Source of the DNA: Acidimicrobiales bacterium | Lineage (GTDB): Bacteria > Actinomycetota > Acidimicrobiia > Acidimicrobiales > Palsa-688 | Assembly (NCBI GenBank): GCA_019241495.1 | Contig: JAFAWZ010000072.1 | Span: 1-18,146, forward strand | Direction of reading: 5' to 3' | DNA: 18,146 nucleotides | Part shown: piece by piece, positions 1-8,309 of the stretch | Layout of the letters: each line of letters begins with the position of its first letter | Position numbering within the stretch: position 1 is the stretch's first letter | Position numbers and translations under genes: made by a program | The notes under the pieces: generated by a model | Database searches by the model: none | What the model was told of the DNA's origin: nothing | The model's input: only the letters and a program-made list of their open reading frames with translations

Positions 1-384
1 CCGGCGGCCGCTCGCCGCCACGGCGGCCATCCGGCCCGGAGGGCGTTTCAAGCCATTCGCATTGCGGTCAACCAGGAGCTGACCATCCTGCCCGACGCCC
101 TCGACCAGGCTCTGGGTCGCCTGGTCCCGGGGGGGCGGGCCGTGGTGCTCTCCTACCACTCCGGTGAGGACCGGATCGTAAAGGACAAGTTCCGATCCGC
201 GGCGACCGGGGGATGCGTGTGCCCGCCCGGCCTGCCGTGTGTCTGCGGGGCGCGGCCGAGCGTTCGGCTCTTGACCCGGGGAGCCCGCCGGCCCGGACCG
301 GCCGAGATCGCGAGCAATCGCCGGGCGGAGAGCGCCCGGCTCCGGGCCGTCGAGGCAATAGAGAGCAGCGGGGGCAACCCATGA
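1..384 (+). CDS. rsmH: 16S rRNA m4C1402 methyltransferase RsmH (MraW), C-terminal part
   Basis: This is the last 127 codons of RsmH, open at the left edge of the window, so the SAM-binding N-terminal half is not seen. The family methylates N4 of C1402 in 16S rRNA and is normally an early dcw gene. Visible family signatures are HPARRAFQAIRIAVNQEL, the YHSGEDRIVK motif, a CVCPPGLPCVCG cysteine cluster common in actinobacterial members, and a C-terminal NRRAESARLRAVE stretch matching the usual NPRARSAxLRxxE. The TGA at 382-384 overlaps the ATG of the next gene as ATGA, which suggests translational coupling to ftsL. Identification is firm; only the fragment is supported. Confidence 0.95.
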   Translation, partial: PAAARRHGGHPARRAFQAIRIAVNQELTILPDALDQALGRLVPGGRAVVLSYHSGEDRIVKDKFRSAATGGCVCPPGLPCVCGARPSVRLLTRGARRPGPAEIASNRRAESARLRAVEAIESSGGNP

Positions 385-1064
385 TGCAGGCACCTGAACG
401 ACCGCGTTCGTCGGTTCCTCCCGGGCTGCGCCCGTCCCCCGCCCGGGCGGCGGCGGCCGCCCGGCTGATGGCAGGCTCTGGTGAGAGTGGGCCGTCCGCC
501 AGGGCCCACAGGCTGCGCCATGGAGCCCGGGCCGCCGGGCTGGCGACGACCTCGGGTGTGGCCACCGCTGCCGCGTTGGCCGAGAAGGCGGTGCCGTGGT
601 CCCGGCCGTCCGCCCCAGGAGAAAGGGAGGGGCGCCCCCGCCACCTCCGCGTGGTCGAGCCCCGGACCCTTTCGCCCGCCCAGCGCCGCCGCCGGGCCCG
701 GGCCCTGCTGCTGGCGGGCGTCGGGTTGGCGACGGCAGTGGCATTCGCCCTCGTCTATCTCCACGTGCTGCTCGCCCAGCGCCAGTTTCGCCTCGACCGG
801 ATGAACAGCCAGGTCCAGGCGAACCAGACCAATTACCAGCGCATCCGGTTGAACGTGGCCCAACTCGGATCTCCCCAGCACATCATCTCGACCGCGGTGG
901 GCCAGCTGGGCATGGTCCAACCGAACAAGGTCACCTACCTGACGCCGAGCTCTACCATCCCGACCGCCCTGCCCCATACCAGCTCGAATGGGACCAGCGG
1001 GCAGGCACCCGCTGGCGACGCGGACTGGCCTCTCGTCAAATCCCAGTTGGCAGGCACTCCATGA
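381..1064 (+). CDS. ftsL: FtsL-like septum formation protein
   Basis: A bitopic membrane protein of 227 residues in the normal ftsL position between rsmH and ftsI. The first ~105 residues are a basic, Ala/Pro/Arg-rich cytoplasmic tail. One transmembrane helix lies at about residues 108-130 (ALLLAGVGLATAVAFALVYL). A short periplasmic heptad-like segment follows (RLDRMNSQVQANQTNYQRI) and then a VAQLGSPQHIISTAVGQLGM stretch like the end of FtsL/DivIC domains. FtsL works with the FtsQ and FtsB/DivIC partners to activate the FtsW-FtsI synthase. The ATG at 381 was chosen because it overlaps the rsmH stop and follows a G-rich Shine-Dalgarno-like run (370-374); an ATG at 384 is the alternative. Primary sequence of this family is weakly conserved, so the call rests on topology and position. 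It is longer than the enterobacterial protein because of the N-terminal tail. Confidence 0.85.
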   Translation: MMQAPERPRSSVPPGLRPSPARAAAAARLMAGSGESGPSARAHRLRHGARAAGLATTSGVATAAALAEKAVPWSRPSAPGEREGRPRHLRVVEPRTLSPAQRRRRARALLLAGVGLATAVAFALVYLHVLLAQRQFRLDRMNSQVQANQTNYQRIRLNVAQLGSPQHIISTAVGQLGMVQPNKVTYLTPSSTIPTALPHTSSNGTSGQAPAGDADWPLVKSQLAGTP

Positions 1065-3157
1065 TCCGCCGGCCCCAGGCGGGGGGCCGCGAGGTCGACA
1101 AGAGCGGACGGAGAGGCCGGTCTACACCGGGCCGGTACTCTCCCAAACACGGCCTGGGATCCAGGGGCCGGATCCGGGCCTTTGCTCTGCTGATCGGCGT
1201 GGCCGTGATCTTCGCGGTGATCTGCGGGAAGCTGGTCGTGATCCAGGGCTTCGAGTCGGCCAGCTACCTGGCCGCGGGCGGGTCGGAGTGGGAGCAGACC
1301 ATCGCCCTGCCAGGAGAGCGGGGCGCCATCCTCGACCGGAATGGCTACGAGCTGGCCATGTCGGTGCCGCAGACTTCGATCTACGCCAACCCCCGCCAGG
1401 TGAGCGATCCGCGCGCCGAGGCCGCCGCGCTCTCTCCGGTCCTGGGTGTCAGCCAGGCGGTCCTCGAGAATGAGATGTCCCAGGCCACGACCTTCGTGTA
1501 CCTGGCTCGCACCATTACCGATGCGGCAGCCAAGAAAGTGGCCGGGCTGAACCTGGCCGGCGTCTACAGCCTCTCGGAGCCGAAGCGCTTCTATCCGGCC
1601 GGTCAACTGGCCCAACCCCTCCTCGGGTCGGTCGGCATGGACGGCAACGGGTTGGGCGCGTTGGAGTACAAATACAACCCGATCCTGCAAGGACGCGCGG
1701 GCAAGGAGACAGCCCAGATCGATCCGCAGGGCCGGCTCATCCCTGGCGGGGTCCAGGACTATCAAGCGCCGGTGGCGGGCCAAGACCTGGTGCTCAGCAT
1801 CGACGAGCCGTTGCAGTACCAGGCGGAGCAGGCGCTGGCCCAGGCGGTTGTGGCGGCCCGGGCCCACAGCGGGATCGCGTTGTTGATGAACAGCAAGACG
1901 GGCGAGATTCTCGCCGATGCCGAGCTGACCATGCCGGCGGCGGGAAGCAACCAGCCTCCGGCAGTGCCAGTGACCATTCCTGGCCCGGCCGGATCGAGTG
2001 GGTCTCAGACGCAGCCGGTCCAAGCGACCTCGGCCAGCTCGTTCACCAACGTCTACGAGCCGGGGTCGGTGAACAAGCTCATCACCATCTCGGCGGCCTT
2101 GCAGCTCGGGATCATCAAGCCTTCCGATCAGTTCACCATTCCCAATTCCTACCCCGTGTCAGACGCCGTCTTCCACGACGCCGAGTCGCATCCGACCGAG
2201 CGGTGGACGGTCACCGACATCCTCGCCAACTCCTCGAACATCGGCACCATCCAGATCGCCCAGCGCCTGGGCCGGGCCGATCTCATGAAGTTCATCAACG
2301 ACTACCAGCTCGGCTCGGTCACCGACATCGGCTTCCCGGGCGAGTCGGCCGGCCTTCTCCCGAGCTACTGGTCGGGTACGAGCATCGCCGACGTACCGAT
2401 CGGGCAGGGCATCGCGGTAACTGCCATGCAGATGCTGGCGGCCTACAACACCATCGCCAACGGCGGGGTCTACGTACCCCCCCGTCTGGTCGACGCCACC
2501 ATAGATGGCCAGGGCCGGCAGCACCCGGTGGCCATGACGCCCCAGCACCGAGTGGTCTCGGCCACGGTGGCCAAAGAGATGACCACCATGCTCGACGAGG
2601 TCGTGCGGGTCGGGACCGGCACGGCTGCCAATCTCGATCCCTACACCGTCGCTGGCAAGACGGGAACCGGCCTGGTGCCTGGCCCCACCGGGGGCTACGA
2701 GGCCGGCCACTACGTGGCCAGCTTCGCCGGGTTCGTGCCTGCCGAGGATCCCCAGATCACGGGCATGGTCGTGGTGGACGACACCCCCGACTACGGGGCC
2801 GCCGCCTCGGCACCTACCTTCGCGACGATCGCCCGCGACGCCCTGGAGGACCTCAGCATTCCCCCCATGCCGAAGCAGGCCGCCGCGCCGGGCGTCCCGC
2901 TGGCCACCGCCGCTTCGGCTACTGGGGCCGACTATGCGGGGGCGCCCATACCCGGGCTGTCCACGACCGATGGAACCAACCCGGCGACCACGCCAGTCAC
3001 TCCAGTCACACCGAGCACTCCGGTCACTACCCAGACCACCCCCACGACTACCCCGACCAGCTCGACCACGCTGGCCACCACTACCACCCGCCCCACGCCG
3101 ACCACGCCGACCACGCTCCCACCGACCGCGGCCCGCTCCAGCCCCACTACGGGGTGA
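1061..3157 (+). CDS. ftsI: Penicillin-binding protein FtsI/PbpB (PBP3, septal transpeptidase)
   Basis: Class B PBP of 698 residues that cross-links septal peptidoglycan with FtsW. One membrane anchor lies at about residues 39-61 after a basic N-terminus. The PBP-dimer region follows (PGERGAILDRNGYELA) and then the transpeptidase domain from about residue 265. The three active-site motifs are visible: S336-V-N-K339 in YEPGSVNK, S391-S-N393, and K533-T-G535 in AGKTGTG. SVNK matches my recollection of mycobacterial-type PbpB. No PASTA repeats follow the catalytic domain. Instead the last ~60 residues are a Thr/Pro-rich extracytoplasmic tail. The ATG at 1061 overlaps the ftsL stop as ATGA; the open frame continues further upstream but only as a shadow of ftsL. 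Confidence 0.97.
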   Translation: MIRRPQAGGREVDKSGRRGRSTPGRYSPKHGLGSRGRIRAFALLIGVAVIFAVICGKLVVIQGFESASYLAAGGSEWEQTIALPGERGAILDRNGYELAMSVPQTSIYANPRQVSDPRAEAAALSPVLGVSQAVLENEMSQATTFVYLARTITDAAAKKVAGLNLAGVYSLSEPKRFYPAGQLAQPLLGSVGMDGNGLGALEYKYNPILQGRAGKETAQIDPQGRLIPGGVQDYQAPVAGQDLVLSIDEPLQYQAEQALAQAVVAARAHSGIALLMNSKTGEILADAELTMPAAGSNQPPAVPVTIPGPAGSSGSQTQPVQATSASSFTNVYEPGSVNKLITISAALQLGIIKPSDQFTIPNSYPVSDAVFHDAESHPTERWTVTDILANSSNIGTIQIAQRLGRADLMKFINDYQLGSVTDIGFPGESAGLLPSYWSGTSIADVPIGQGIAVTAMQMLAAYNTIANGGVYVPPRLVDATIDGQGRQHPVAMTPQHRVVSATVAKEMTTMLDEVVRVGTGTAANLDPYTVAGKTGTGLVPGPTGGYEAGHYVASFAGFVPAEDPQITGMVVVDDTPDYGAAASAPTFATIARDALEDLSIPPMPKQAAAPGVPLATAASATGADYAGAPIPGLSTTDGTNPATTPVTPVTPSTPVTTQTTPTTTPTSSTTLATTTTRPTPTTPTTLPPTAARSSPTTG
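2979..3145 (+). repeat. Thr/Pro low-complexity coding repeat at the ftsI 3' end
   Basis: This stretch is a run of ACC, ACT, CCG and CCC codons with irregular short repeats (for example cactccagtcac and gaccacgccgacc). It encodes a tail made almost only of Thr, Pro, Ser and Val. Such tails on the outer face of actinobacterial proteins are often flexible spacers and sometimes O-mannosylated; the latter is inference here. No exact long repeat unit can be defined. Confidence 0.6.
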
Positions 3158-3164
3158 GGGACCG

Positions 3165-4607
3165 GTGCGGCTCGACGGGTTGATCGCGGAGGCGGGCCTG
3201 CCGGTGTCGGGGTTGTTGATCGAAGCGGTCGGCGACCAGGCAACCGAGGTCCTCGGCATCACCATGGACTCCCATGACGTACGACCAGGAGACATCTTTG
3301 CCTGCGTCCCGGGGCGGACGGCAGACGGTCATGCCTTCGCGTCTGCTGCCGTGTCGGACGGAGCGGTGGCTCTTTTGTGCGAGCGCCAGCTCGACGTGGA
3401 CGTCCCACAGATCGTGGTCTCGTCGGTGCGGCGGGCCGTCGGGCCGGTCAGCGACGTACTGTCCGGCCGACCTTCTCTCGATCTCACCGTGGCCGCCGTC
3501 ACTGGAACGAACGGAAAGACCACGACGTGTGCCTTTGTCCGCTCGATCTTCGAGGCGAATGGCTGGAAGGCCACGACCGTCGGTACCCTTACCCAGCGCC
3601 GTACCACTCCCGAGGCGCCCGAGCTCCACGCCCTGCTGGCCGACTGGAGGCGGGCCGGTGGTCGGGCGGTCGCCATGGAAGTCTCCTCACACGCATTGGA
3701 TCAACACCGCACTGACGCCGTTCGTTTCGCGGCCGGGGTCTTCACGAACCTGAGCCCCGACCACCTCGACTACCACCAGACCATGGAGGCCTACTTCGAG
3801 GCCAAGGCCCGCCTCTTCGAGCCCGGGCGGGTGGGGGTGGCGGTGGTGAACCGGGACGACTCCTGGGGGCGCCAGCTCATCGAGCGGATCAGGAGGGCCC
3901 AGGGAGACGACCACCTCGTCACCTGGTCCCCCGACGACGCGACCGAGGTCGAGATCACCCCGGGCGAAAGTCGTTTCACTTGGCATGGGGTCCGTACGGC
4001 CATCCACCTCGGGGGCCGGTTCAACATCGCCAATGCCGTCGCGGCGGCCACGGCGGCGGCCGCGCTGGGGGTGCCCGCCGACGCCATCGCCGAGGGTCTG
4101 CGGGACACCGGAGGTGTGCCGGGGCGGTTCCAAAAGGTCGACGCGGGCCAGCCGTTCACGGTCATCGTTGACTACGCCCACACGCCCGACGGGCTGGCTC
4201 AGGTGATCGCCGCAGTGCGCGAGTCGAGCCCCGGCCGGGTCATCGTGGTGTTCGGTGCCGGCGGCGATCGCGACAGAGAAAAGCGCCCTCTCATGGGGGC
4301 AGCCGCGGCAGCCGGCGCCGACCTGGCCATCGTGACCTCCGACAACCCGCGCCGCGAAGATCCCGAGGCCATCATCGCCGAGGTGGTCTCGGGCGCGACG
4401 GACCGCTCCAAGCTCCTCGTCGAGCCAGACCGAGCCTCGGCCATCGCCGCCGCTCTGGCTACCGCCCAAGGCGGCGACATCGTGGTGATCGCGGGCAAAG
4501 GCCACGAGAAGGATCAAGAGATCGCGGGCCGGGTGTTTCCCTTCGACGACGTCGAGGTGGCAGATGCGGCCCTGCGCCGGATCCTCGGATCGAGGTCCGA
4601 CGCGTGA
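3165..4607 (+). CDS. murE: UDP-MurNAc-tripeptide synthetase MurE (meso-DAP adding)
   Basis: A cytoplasmic Mur ligase of 480 residues that adds the third amino acid to UDP-MurNAc-dipeptide using ATP. The N-terminal domain has ITMDSHDVRPGDIFACVPG. The P-loop is T113-G-T-N-G-K118-T-T in the central domain, followed by EVSSHALDQHR and FTNLSPDHLDYH. The C-terminal domain holds VIVDYAHTPDGL, VFGAGGDRDREKRPLMG and D393-N-P-R396, the motif that reads meso-diaminopimelate in the third position; lysine enzymes differ here. The GTG at 3165 was chosen because it follows a GTGAGGGA-like ribosome site 7 bases after the ftsI stop, and the protein then starts as in the family. Longer in-frame starts would lie inside ftsI. 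Length is normal for MurE, so it is not a MurE-MurF fusion. It overlaps mraY by GTGA. Confidence 0.96.
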   Translation: MRLDGLIAEAGLPVSGLLIEAVGDQATEVLGITMDSHDVRPGDIFACVPGRTADGHAFASAAVSDGAVALLCERQLDVDVPQIVVSSVRRAVGPVSDVLSGRPSLDLTVAAVTGTNGKTTTCAFVRSIFEANGWKATTVGTLTQRRTTPEAPELHALLADWRRAGGRAVAMEVSSHALDQHRTDAVRFAAGVFTNLSPDHLDYHQTMEAYFEAKARLFEPGRVGVAVVNRDDSWGRQLIERIRRAQGDDHLVTWSPDDATEVEITPGESRFTWHGVRTAIHLGGRFNIANAVAAATAAAALGVPADAIAEGLRDTGGVPGRFQKVDAGQPFTVIVDYAHTPDGLAQVIAAVRESSPGRVIVVFGAGGDRDREKRPLMGAAAAAGADLAIVTSDNPRREDPEAIIAEVVSGATDRSKLLVEPDRASAIAAALATAQGGDIVVIAGKGHEKDQEIAGRVFPFDDVEVADAALRRILGSRSDA

Positions 4608-5632
4608 CGGACCTCCTCCTGGCCGGAGTGGTCTCGATGGTCGTTTCCATGGTGGGGACGCCGTTGTTGATCAACTGGTTTCGGGCGCGGGGCATAGGCC
4701 AGCAGATCCGCGAAGACGGGCCCGAGCGCCATCTGACCAAAGCGGGCACGCCGATCATGGGTGGGTTGGCGTTGATCGGCTCGGCGGTCGTCGGCTATCT
4801 GGTGTCTCACGTCACGGCCACCTTCACCACTCGGGGGATCGCCACCATCCTCACCGTTTGCGCGGCGGCGGCTATCGGGCTGGCCGACGATTGGATCAAG
4901 GTGCACCGGCAACGCAGCCTGGGGTTGAACAAGCGGGCCAAGGCGGGCGCCCAGCTCGTAGTCGCCCTCGCGTTCTCGATCGTGGCCGCTACCTGGCTGA
5001 AGGTGGATACCCACCTGTCGTTCACGCGCTACAGCTCCTTCGGCATCCAGCTGGGCAAGGTCGGCTGGGTGATCCTGGCTGTGATCGTCATCATCGGTTC
5101 GAGCAATGCCGTGAACCTCACCGACGGGCTCGATGGCCTGGCCGCCGGATCCTCCACCTTTGCCTTCGCAGCGTTCACGGTCATCGGCTTCTACCAGTTC
5201 CGCCACTTCGACCTCTACCGGAACCCGGCCCCGCTCGACGAGGCGGCCATGGCGGCCGCCATGATCGGGGGTTGCGCCGGCTTCTTGTGGTTCAACGCCG
5301 CCCCGGCGCGCATATTCATGGGCGACACAGGATCGTTGGGTATCGGCACCGCTGTTGCCACCCTGGCCTTGCTCGAGAACGTGGACCTGCTGCTGCCCAT
5401 CATTGGCGGGTTGTTCGTCTTGGAGACCGTCTCGGTGATCATGCAGGTTGGCAGCTTCCGGCTGTTCCGCCGCCGGGTGTTTCGCATGGCCCCGATCCAC
5501 CACCACTTCGAGCTGATGGGTTGGCCCGAGACGACGGTGATCATTCGATTCTGGATTCTCGCCGGTTTGTTCACCGCCGTGGCCCTCGGGGCGTTCTACG
5601 CCGACTTCTTGAACCACGGCGGCAGAGGGTGA
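4604..5632 (+). CDS. mraY: Phospho-MurNAc-pentapeptide translocase MraY
   Basis: Polytopic membrane enzyme of 342 residues, near the family norm. It transfers phospho-MurNAc-pentapeptide from UDP to undecaprenyl phosphate to form lipid I. Conserved cytoplasmic loops are visible in order: KAGTPIMGGL near the N-terminus, ADDWIK with the paired aspartates, NAVNLTDGLDGLA, FNAAPARIFMGDTGSLG with the catalytic aspartate, and MAPIHHHFELMGWPE with the His cluster. About ten hydrophobic segments separate them. The GTG at 4604 overlaps the murE stop as GTGA, and the 3' end overlaps murD the same way. murF, commonly found just upstream of mraY, is absent. Confidence 0.97.
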   Translation: MTDLLLAGVVSMVVSMVGTPLLINWFRARGIGQQIREDGPERHLTKAGTPIMGGLALIGSAVVGYLVSHVTATFTTRGIATILTVCAAAAIGLADDWIKVHRQRSLGLNKRAKAGAQLVVALAFSIVAATWLKVDTHLSFTRYSSFGIQLGKVGWVILAVIVIIGSSNAVNLTDGLDGLAAGSSTFAFAAFTVIGFYQFRHFDLYRNPAPLDEAAMAAAMIGGCAGFLWFNAAPARIFMGDTGSLGIGTAVATLALLENVDLLLPIIGGLFVLETVSVIMQVGSFRLFRRRVFRMAPIHHHFELMGWPETTVIIRFWILAGLFTAVALGAFYADFLNHGGRG

Positions 5633-6978
5633 CCGTCGGTGTCATAGGGTTCGGGGTGACCGGTCGGGCCGTTGTAGCTCACCTGGGCGCGATCGGGCAG
5701 CCCGTCGCGGTGCTCGACGACGCTCCCGGGCCCGAGCAGGTGAAGGCCGGAGAAGCGCTCGGCGTGGAGGTCGAGCACATGCCCCGGGGCGAGGATGCCA
5801 TAGCGGCCCGCCTGTCGGGTGTCGAGATGATCGTTCCCAGCCCGGGCGTACCGGTCGGACACCCAGTATTCGCCGCCGCTCGCCGGCTGGGCGTGCCGGT
5901 GCGGTCCGAGATCGAGCTGGCGTCTGAGGCGGCCCGTCGGGCGGGCCGCCCCGCCCTGATTGCCATAACTGGGACAAATGGCAAGACTACGGTCACTACC
6001 TTGGTGACGGCCATCCTGCAACAGGCCGGCTTGCACGTGGCGGCTGCGGGCAACATCGGCACTCCGTTGATCGAAGCGGTCGCAGGAGGATCCGACATCG
6101 TGGTCGCCGAGATCTCGTCGTTCCAGCTTCAGTTCACCGAACTGTTCCACCCTGCAGTCAGCTGCTGGCTGAACCTGGCCCCCGACCACCTCGATTGGCA
6201 CGACACGATCGACCACTACGCGGCGGCGAAGGCTCGGATCTGGGCCAACCAGACGAGTGGGGATGCGGCCGCGATCAACGCCGACGACCATGCAGTGGCC
6301 GAATGGGCTCGCACCATCCCGCCCGGGGTACGGCGGATCACCTGGTCCGTCGAGGGCCCTGCCGATTTCGTGGTCTCGGGCGGCCGGTTGGTCGGACCGG
6401 GTGGGGTGGGGCTGATCGAAGTCTCGGAGCTGCCCCGGGCCTTCCCCCACGACGTCTCCAACGCGCTGGCCGCCGCAGCGGTAGCGACGGCGGCCGGCGC
6501 CAGCCCGGACGCGTGCCGGTCGGGTCTGGTCGGGGTAGTGCTGCTGCCACACCGGGTCAGCTTGGTAGCCGAGGATGCCGGCGTGAGGTGGTACGACGAT
6601 TCGAAAGCCACCACACCGGCTTCGGTCCTGGCCGCGGTCGCTGGCTTCGAGTCGGTGGTGTTGATCGCTGGCGGCCGCAACAAGGGCCTCGACCTGACGC
6701 CGCTCGCCGGCACGGTCCCGCCGGTGCGGGCCGTGGTGGCCATCGGTGAAGCCGGTCCGGAGGTAGCGGCCGTGTTCGACCGGTTGGCCCCGGTGCGTCG
6801 TGCCGCCTCGATGGACGAGGCCGTCCAGCTGGCGGCCCAGATGGCTCGACCCGGTGACAGTGTCCTGCTCTCGCCGGGATGCGCCAGCTTCGACTGGTAC
6901 CTCTCCTATGCGGCCCGGGGTGACGATTTCGCCGCCGCCGTCCGAACCCACCTTAGAAAAGGAGGAGCTCCGTGCTGA
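5629..6978 (+). CDS. murD: UDP-MurNAc-L-alanine:D-glutamate ligase MurD
   Basis: Cytoplasmic Mur ligase of 449 residues that adds D-glutamate to UDP-MurNAc-L-alanine. The N-terminal Rossmann fold starts at once with VTVGVIGFGVTGRAV. The P-loop is I113-TGTNGK119-TT. It is followed by EISSFQL, the LAPDHLDWHDTIDHYAAAKA metal and base-binding region, PHDVSNALAAAAVA, and the C-terminal YDDSKATTPAS and AGGRNKGLD motifs specific to MurD. SPGCASFDWY near the end also fits. The GTG at 5629 overlaps the mraY stop as GTGA and puts the Rossmann motif at the usual place. The 3' end carries the ribosome site of ftsW and overlaps that gene by 7 bases. Confidence 0.97.
   Translation: MTVGVIGFGVTGRAVVAHLGAIGQPVAVLDDAPGPEQVKAGEALGVEVEHMPRGEDAIAARLSGVEMIVPSPGVPVGHPVFAAARRLGVPVRSEIELASEAARRAGRPALIAITGTNGKTTVTTLVTAILQQAGLHVAAAGNIGTPLIEAVAGGSDIVVAEISSFQLQFTELFHPAVSCWLNLAPDHLDWHDTIDHYAAAKARIWANQTSGDAAAINADDHAVAEWARTIPPGVRRITWSVEGPADFVVSGGRLVGPGGVGLIEVSELPRAFPHDVSNALAAAAVATAAGASPDACRSGLVGVVLLPHRVSLVAEDAGVRWYDDSKATTPASVLAAVAGFESVVLIAGGRNKGLDLTPLAGTVPPVRAVVAIGEAGPEVAAVFDRLAPVRRAASMDEAVQLAAQMARPGDSVLLSPGCASFDWYLSYAARGDDFAAAVRTHLRKGGAPC
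6960..6965 (+). promoter_or_regulatory. Strong ribosome binding site of ftsW inside murD
   Basis: AGGAGG lies 6 bases before the GTG at 6972. It is the clearest Shine-Dalgarno in the first half of the window and decides the ftsW start. It is read as codons near the end of MurD, so FtsW may be translated independently of simple coupling. Confidence 0.85.
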
Positions 6979-8309
6979 TCACCGAGGCACCAACCGTCCG
7001 GGGTTTGCGCTCCCGCGCCCAAGCACTGTGGCGCCCAGCGACCGCGCCGGTTCGCCGTTCTGGCCCGGTGTCCGGTGTGGTTACGCCGCCACGCCGTTCT
7101 GGCCCAGTGTCCGGTGTGGTTACGCCGGCACGCCGTTCTGGCACGGAGCCGGCACGCCGTTCTGGCACCGAGCCGGCACGCCGTTCTGGCACGGAGCCGG
7201 CACGCCCCGGGCACCGGCGCGCCTCGGCCAAGGGCGGCAGCTTCTGGGTCCTGGTGAGCTTGATAGCCATCTTGTGCCTCATGGGCGTGGTCATGGTCCT
7301 CTCGGCGTCGTCGATCGTGAGCCTGAGCAGCTACGGCACGCCCTGGCACTTCTTCATCAGGCAATGGCTGTGGCTTCTGGTCGGCTCGATCGGCTTCTAC
7401 GCCGCCGTGCGGGTGGACCACACCGCCTGGCGTCGCCCGTCCCGTCTGGCCATGTACGCCACCATCGCCATGCTGTTCTTGGTCCTCGTGCCCGGATTCG
7501 GTATGAGAGCTTACGGAGCCTCGCGCTGGCTCGGGACTTCGACGCTCCAGGTTCAGCCCTCGGAGATCGCCAAGCTCGCCCTGGTGCTGTTCGCCGCGGA
7601 CGTCCTGGACAGTCGATCGGGGAAGAAGGGCTGGGGCTATCAGGCAGCCCCGGTGCTCGTCGTGCTCCTCCTGCTCGTGGCTCTCGTCATGGCCCAGCCC
7701 GACATGGGCACGACGATCGTTCTGGTGATCATCGCCGGGGCCATGTTGTTCACCGCCGGCATGCCGGCCCGCTCCCTCGCCAGCCTGGGTGGGGTGGGGT
7801 TCCTCGGTGCCTACATAATGGCGAAGGCCGCCCCCTACCGGTGGCGGCGCATGACCGCCTTCCTGCACCCGTTCCGCGATGCCAAGAACACCGGCTACCA
7901 GTCGGTGCAGGCGCTGCTGGCCTTGAGCCACGGACACGTGCTCGGGTCGGGGCTCGGGTCGAGCATCGCAAGCTACGGCTACCTGCCGAACGCCCAGACC
8001 GACTTCATCTTCGCCGTCATAGGGGAGGAGACCGGTCTCGTAGGTGGGTTCTTCATCAGCGCGCTCTTTCTTACCCTCACCCTGGTCGGGGTGAGGGTGG
8101 CCTGCCGGGCCCCGTCGCGCTTCGCCGCCCTGACCGCGGCAGGGATCACCGGTTGGCTGGTGGGTCAGGCGGTCATCAACATCGGCGCGGTGGTCGGCCT
8201 GCTCCCGGTGACGGGCGTGCCGTTGCCGTTCGTGTCCTTCGGCGGGTCGTCCCTGGTGATAGCCATGTTCGGCGCCGGGATCCTCGCCAACATCGCCAAG
8301 CAGTCGTGA
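6972..8309 (+). CDS. ftsW: Septal peptidoglycan polymerase FtsW (SEDS family)
   Basis: SEDS glycosyltransferase of 445 residues that polymerises lipid II at the septum together with FtsI. About ten transmembrane helices begin near residue 90 (FWVLVSLIAILCLMGVVMVL). Family motifs are QPSEIAKLALVLF, AQPDMGTT, KNTGYQSVQALLALSHG, the PNAQTDFIFAVIGEE loop with the putative catalytic D344, and PLPFVSFGGSS near the end. The first ~88 residues form a basic cytoplasmic tail that contains a tandem-repeat array (RRSGPVSGVVTPP-type twice, RRSGTEPA three times). The GTG at 6972 was chosen from the AGGAGG 6 bases upstream. The stop TGA (8307-8309) also forms the left flank of a palindromic element. Confidence 0.96.
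   Translation: MLITEAPTVRGLRSRAQALWRPATAPVRRSGPVSGVVTPPRRSGPVSGVVTPARRSGTEPARRSGTEPARRSGTEPARPGHRRASAKGGSFWVLVSLIAILCLMGVVMVLSASSIVSLSSYGTPWHFFIRQWLWLLVGSIGFYAAVRVDHTAWRRPSRLAMYATIAMLFLVLVPGFGMRAYGASRWLGTSTLQVQPSEIAKLALVLFAADVLDSRSGKKGWGYQAAPVLVVLLLLVALVMAQPDMGTTIVLVIIAGAMLFTAGMPARSLASLGGVGFLGAYIMAKAAPYRWRRMTAFLHPFRDAKNTGYQSVQALLALSHGHVLGSGLGSSIASYGYLPNAQTDFIFAVIGEETGLVGGFFISALFLTLTLVGVRVACRAPSRFAALTAAGITGWLVGQAVINIGAVVGLLPVTGVPLPFVSFGGSSLVIAMFGAGILANIAKQS
7053..7130 (+). repeat. 39-bp tandem repeat, two copies, in the ftsW N-terminal tail
   Basis: Two units, 7053-7091 and 7092-7130, differ at two positions (cccggtgt/cccagtgt and ccgcca/ccggca). Each begins with cgccgttctgg and encodes 13 residues, RRSGPVSGVVTPP or the same ending in PA. 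Units begin on a codon boundary. They use CGT, TCT, GGT and GTT codons, which are rare in the surrounding GC-rich genes. Confidence 0.9.
7131..7202 (+). repeat. 24-bp tandem repeat, three copies, in the ftsW N-terminal tail
   Basis: Units are 7131-7154, 7155-7178 and 7179-7202. Units 1 and 3 are identical and unit 2 differs by one base (caccgag for cacggag). Each encodes RRSGTEPA in frame. The first 12 bases match the start of the preceding 39-bp units, so the two arrays share an origin. Unit length is a multiple of three, so copy number can change without breaking ftsW. Confidence 0.92.

Noticed and set aside
2159..3295. Long open frame on the - strand opposite ftsI, and similar ones opposite most genes
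   Set aside because: Composition (Gly, Arg, His-rich) and lack of motifs mark these as shadows of GC-rich genes on the + strand.
8073..8098. Perfect 10-bp inverted repeat accctcaccc/gggtgagggt with a 6-base loop
   Set aside because: It lies inside a conserved transmembrane part of ftsW, where LTLTLVGVRV codons can give such symmetry by chance; no terminator or regulatory context.
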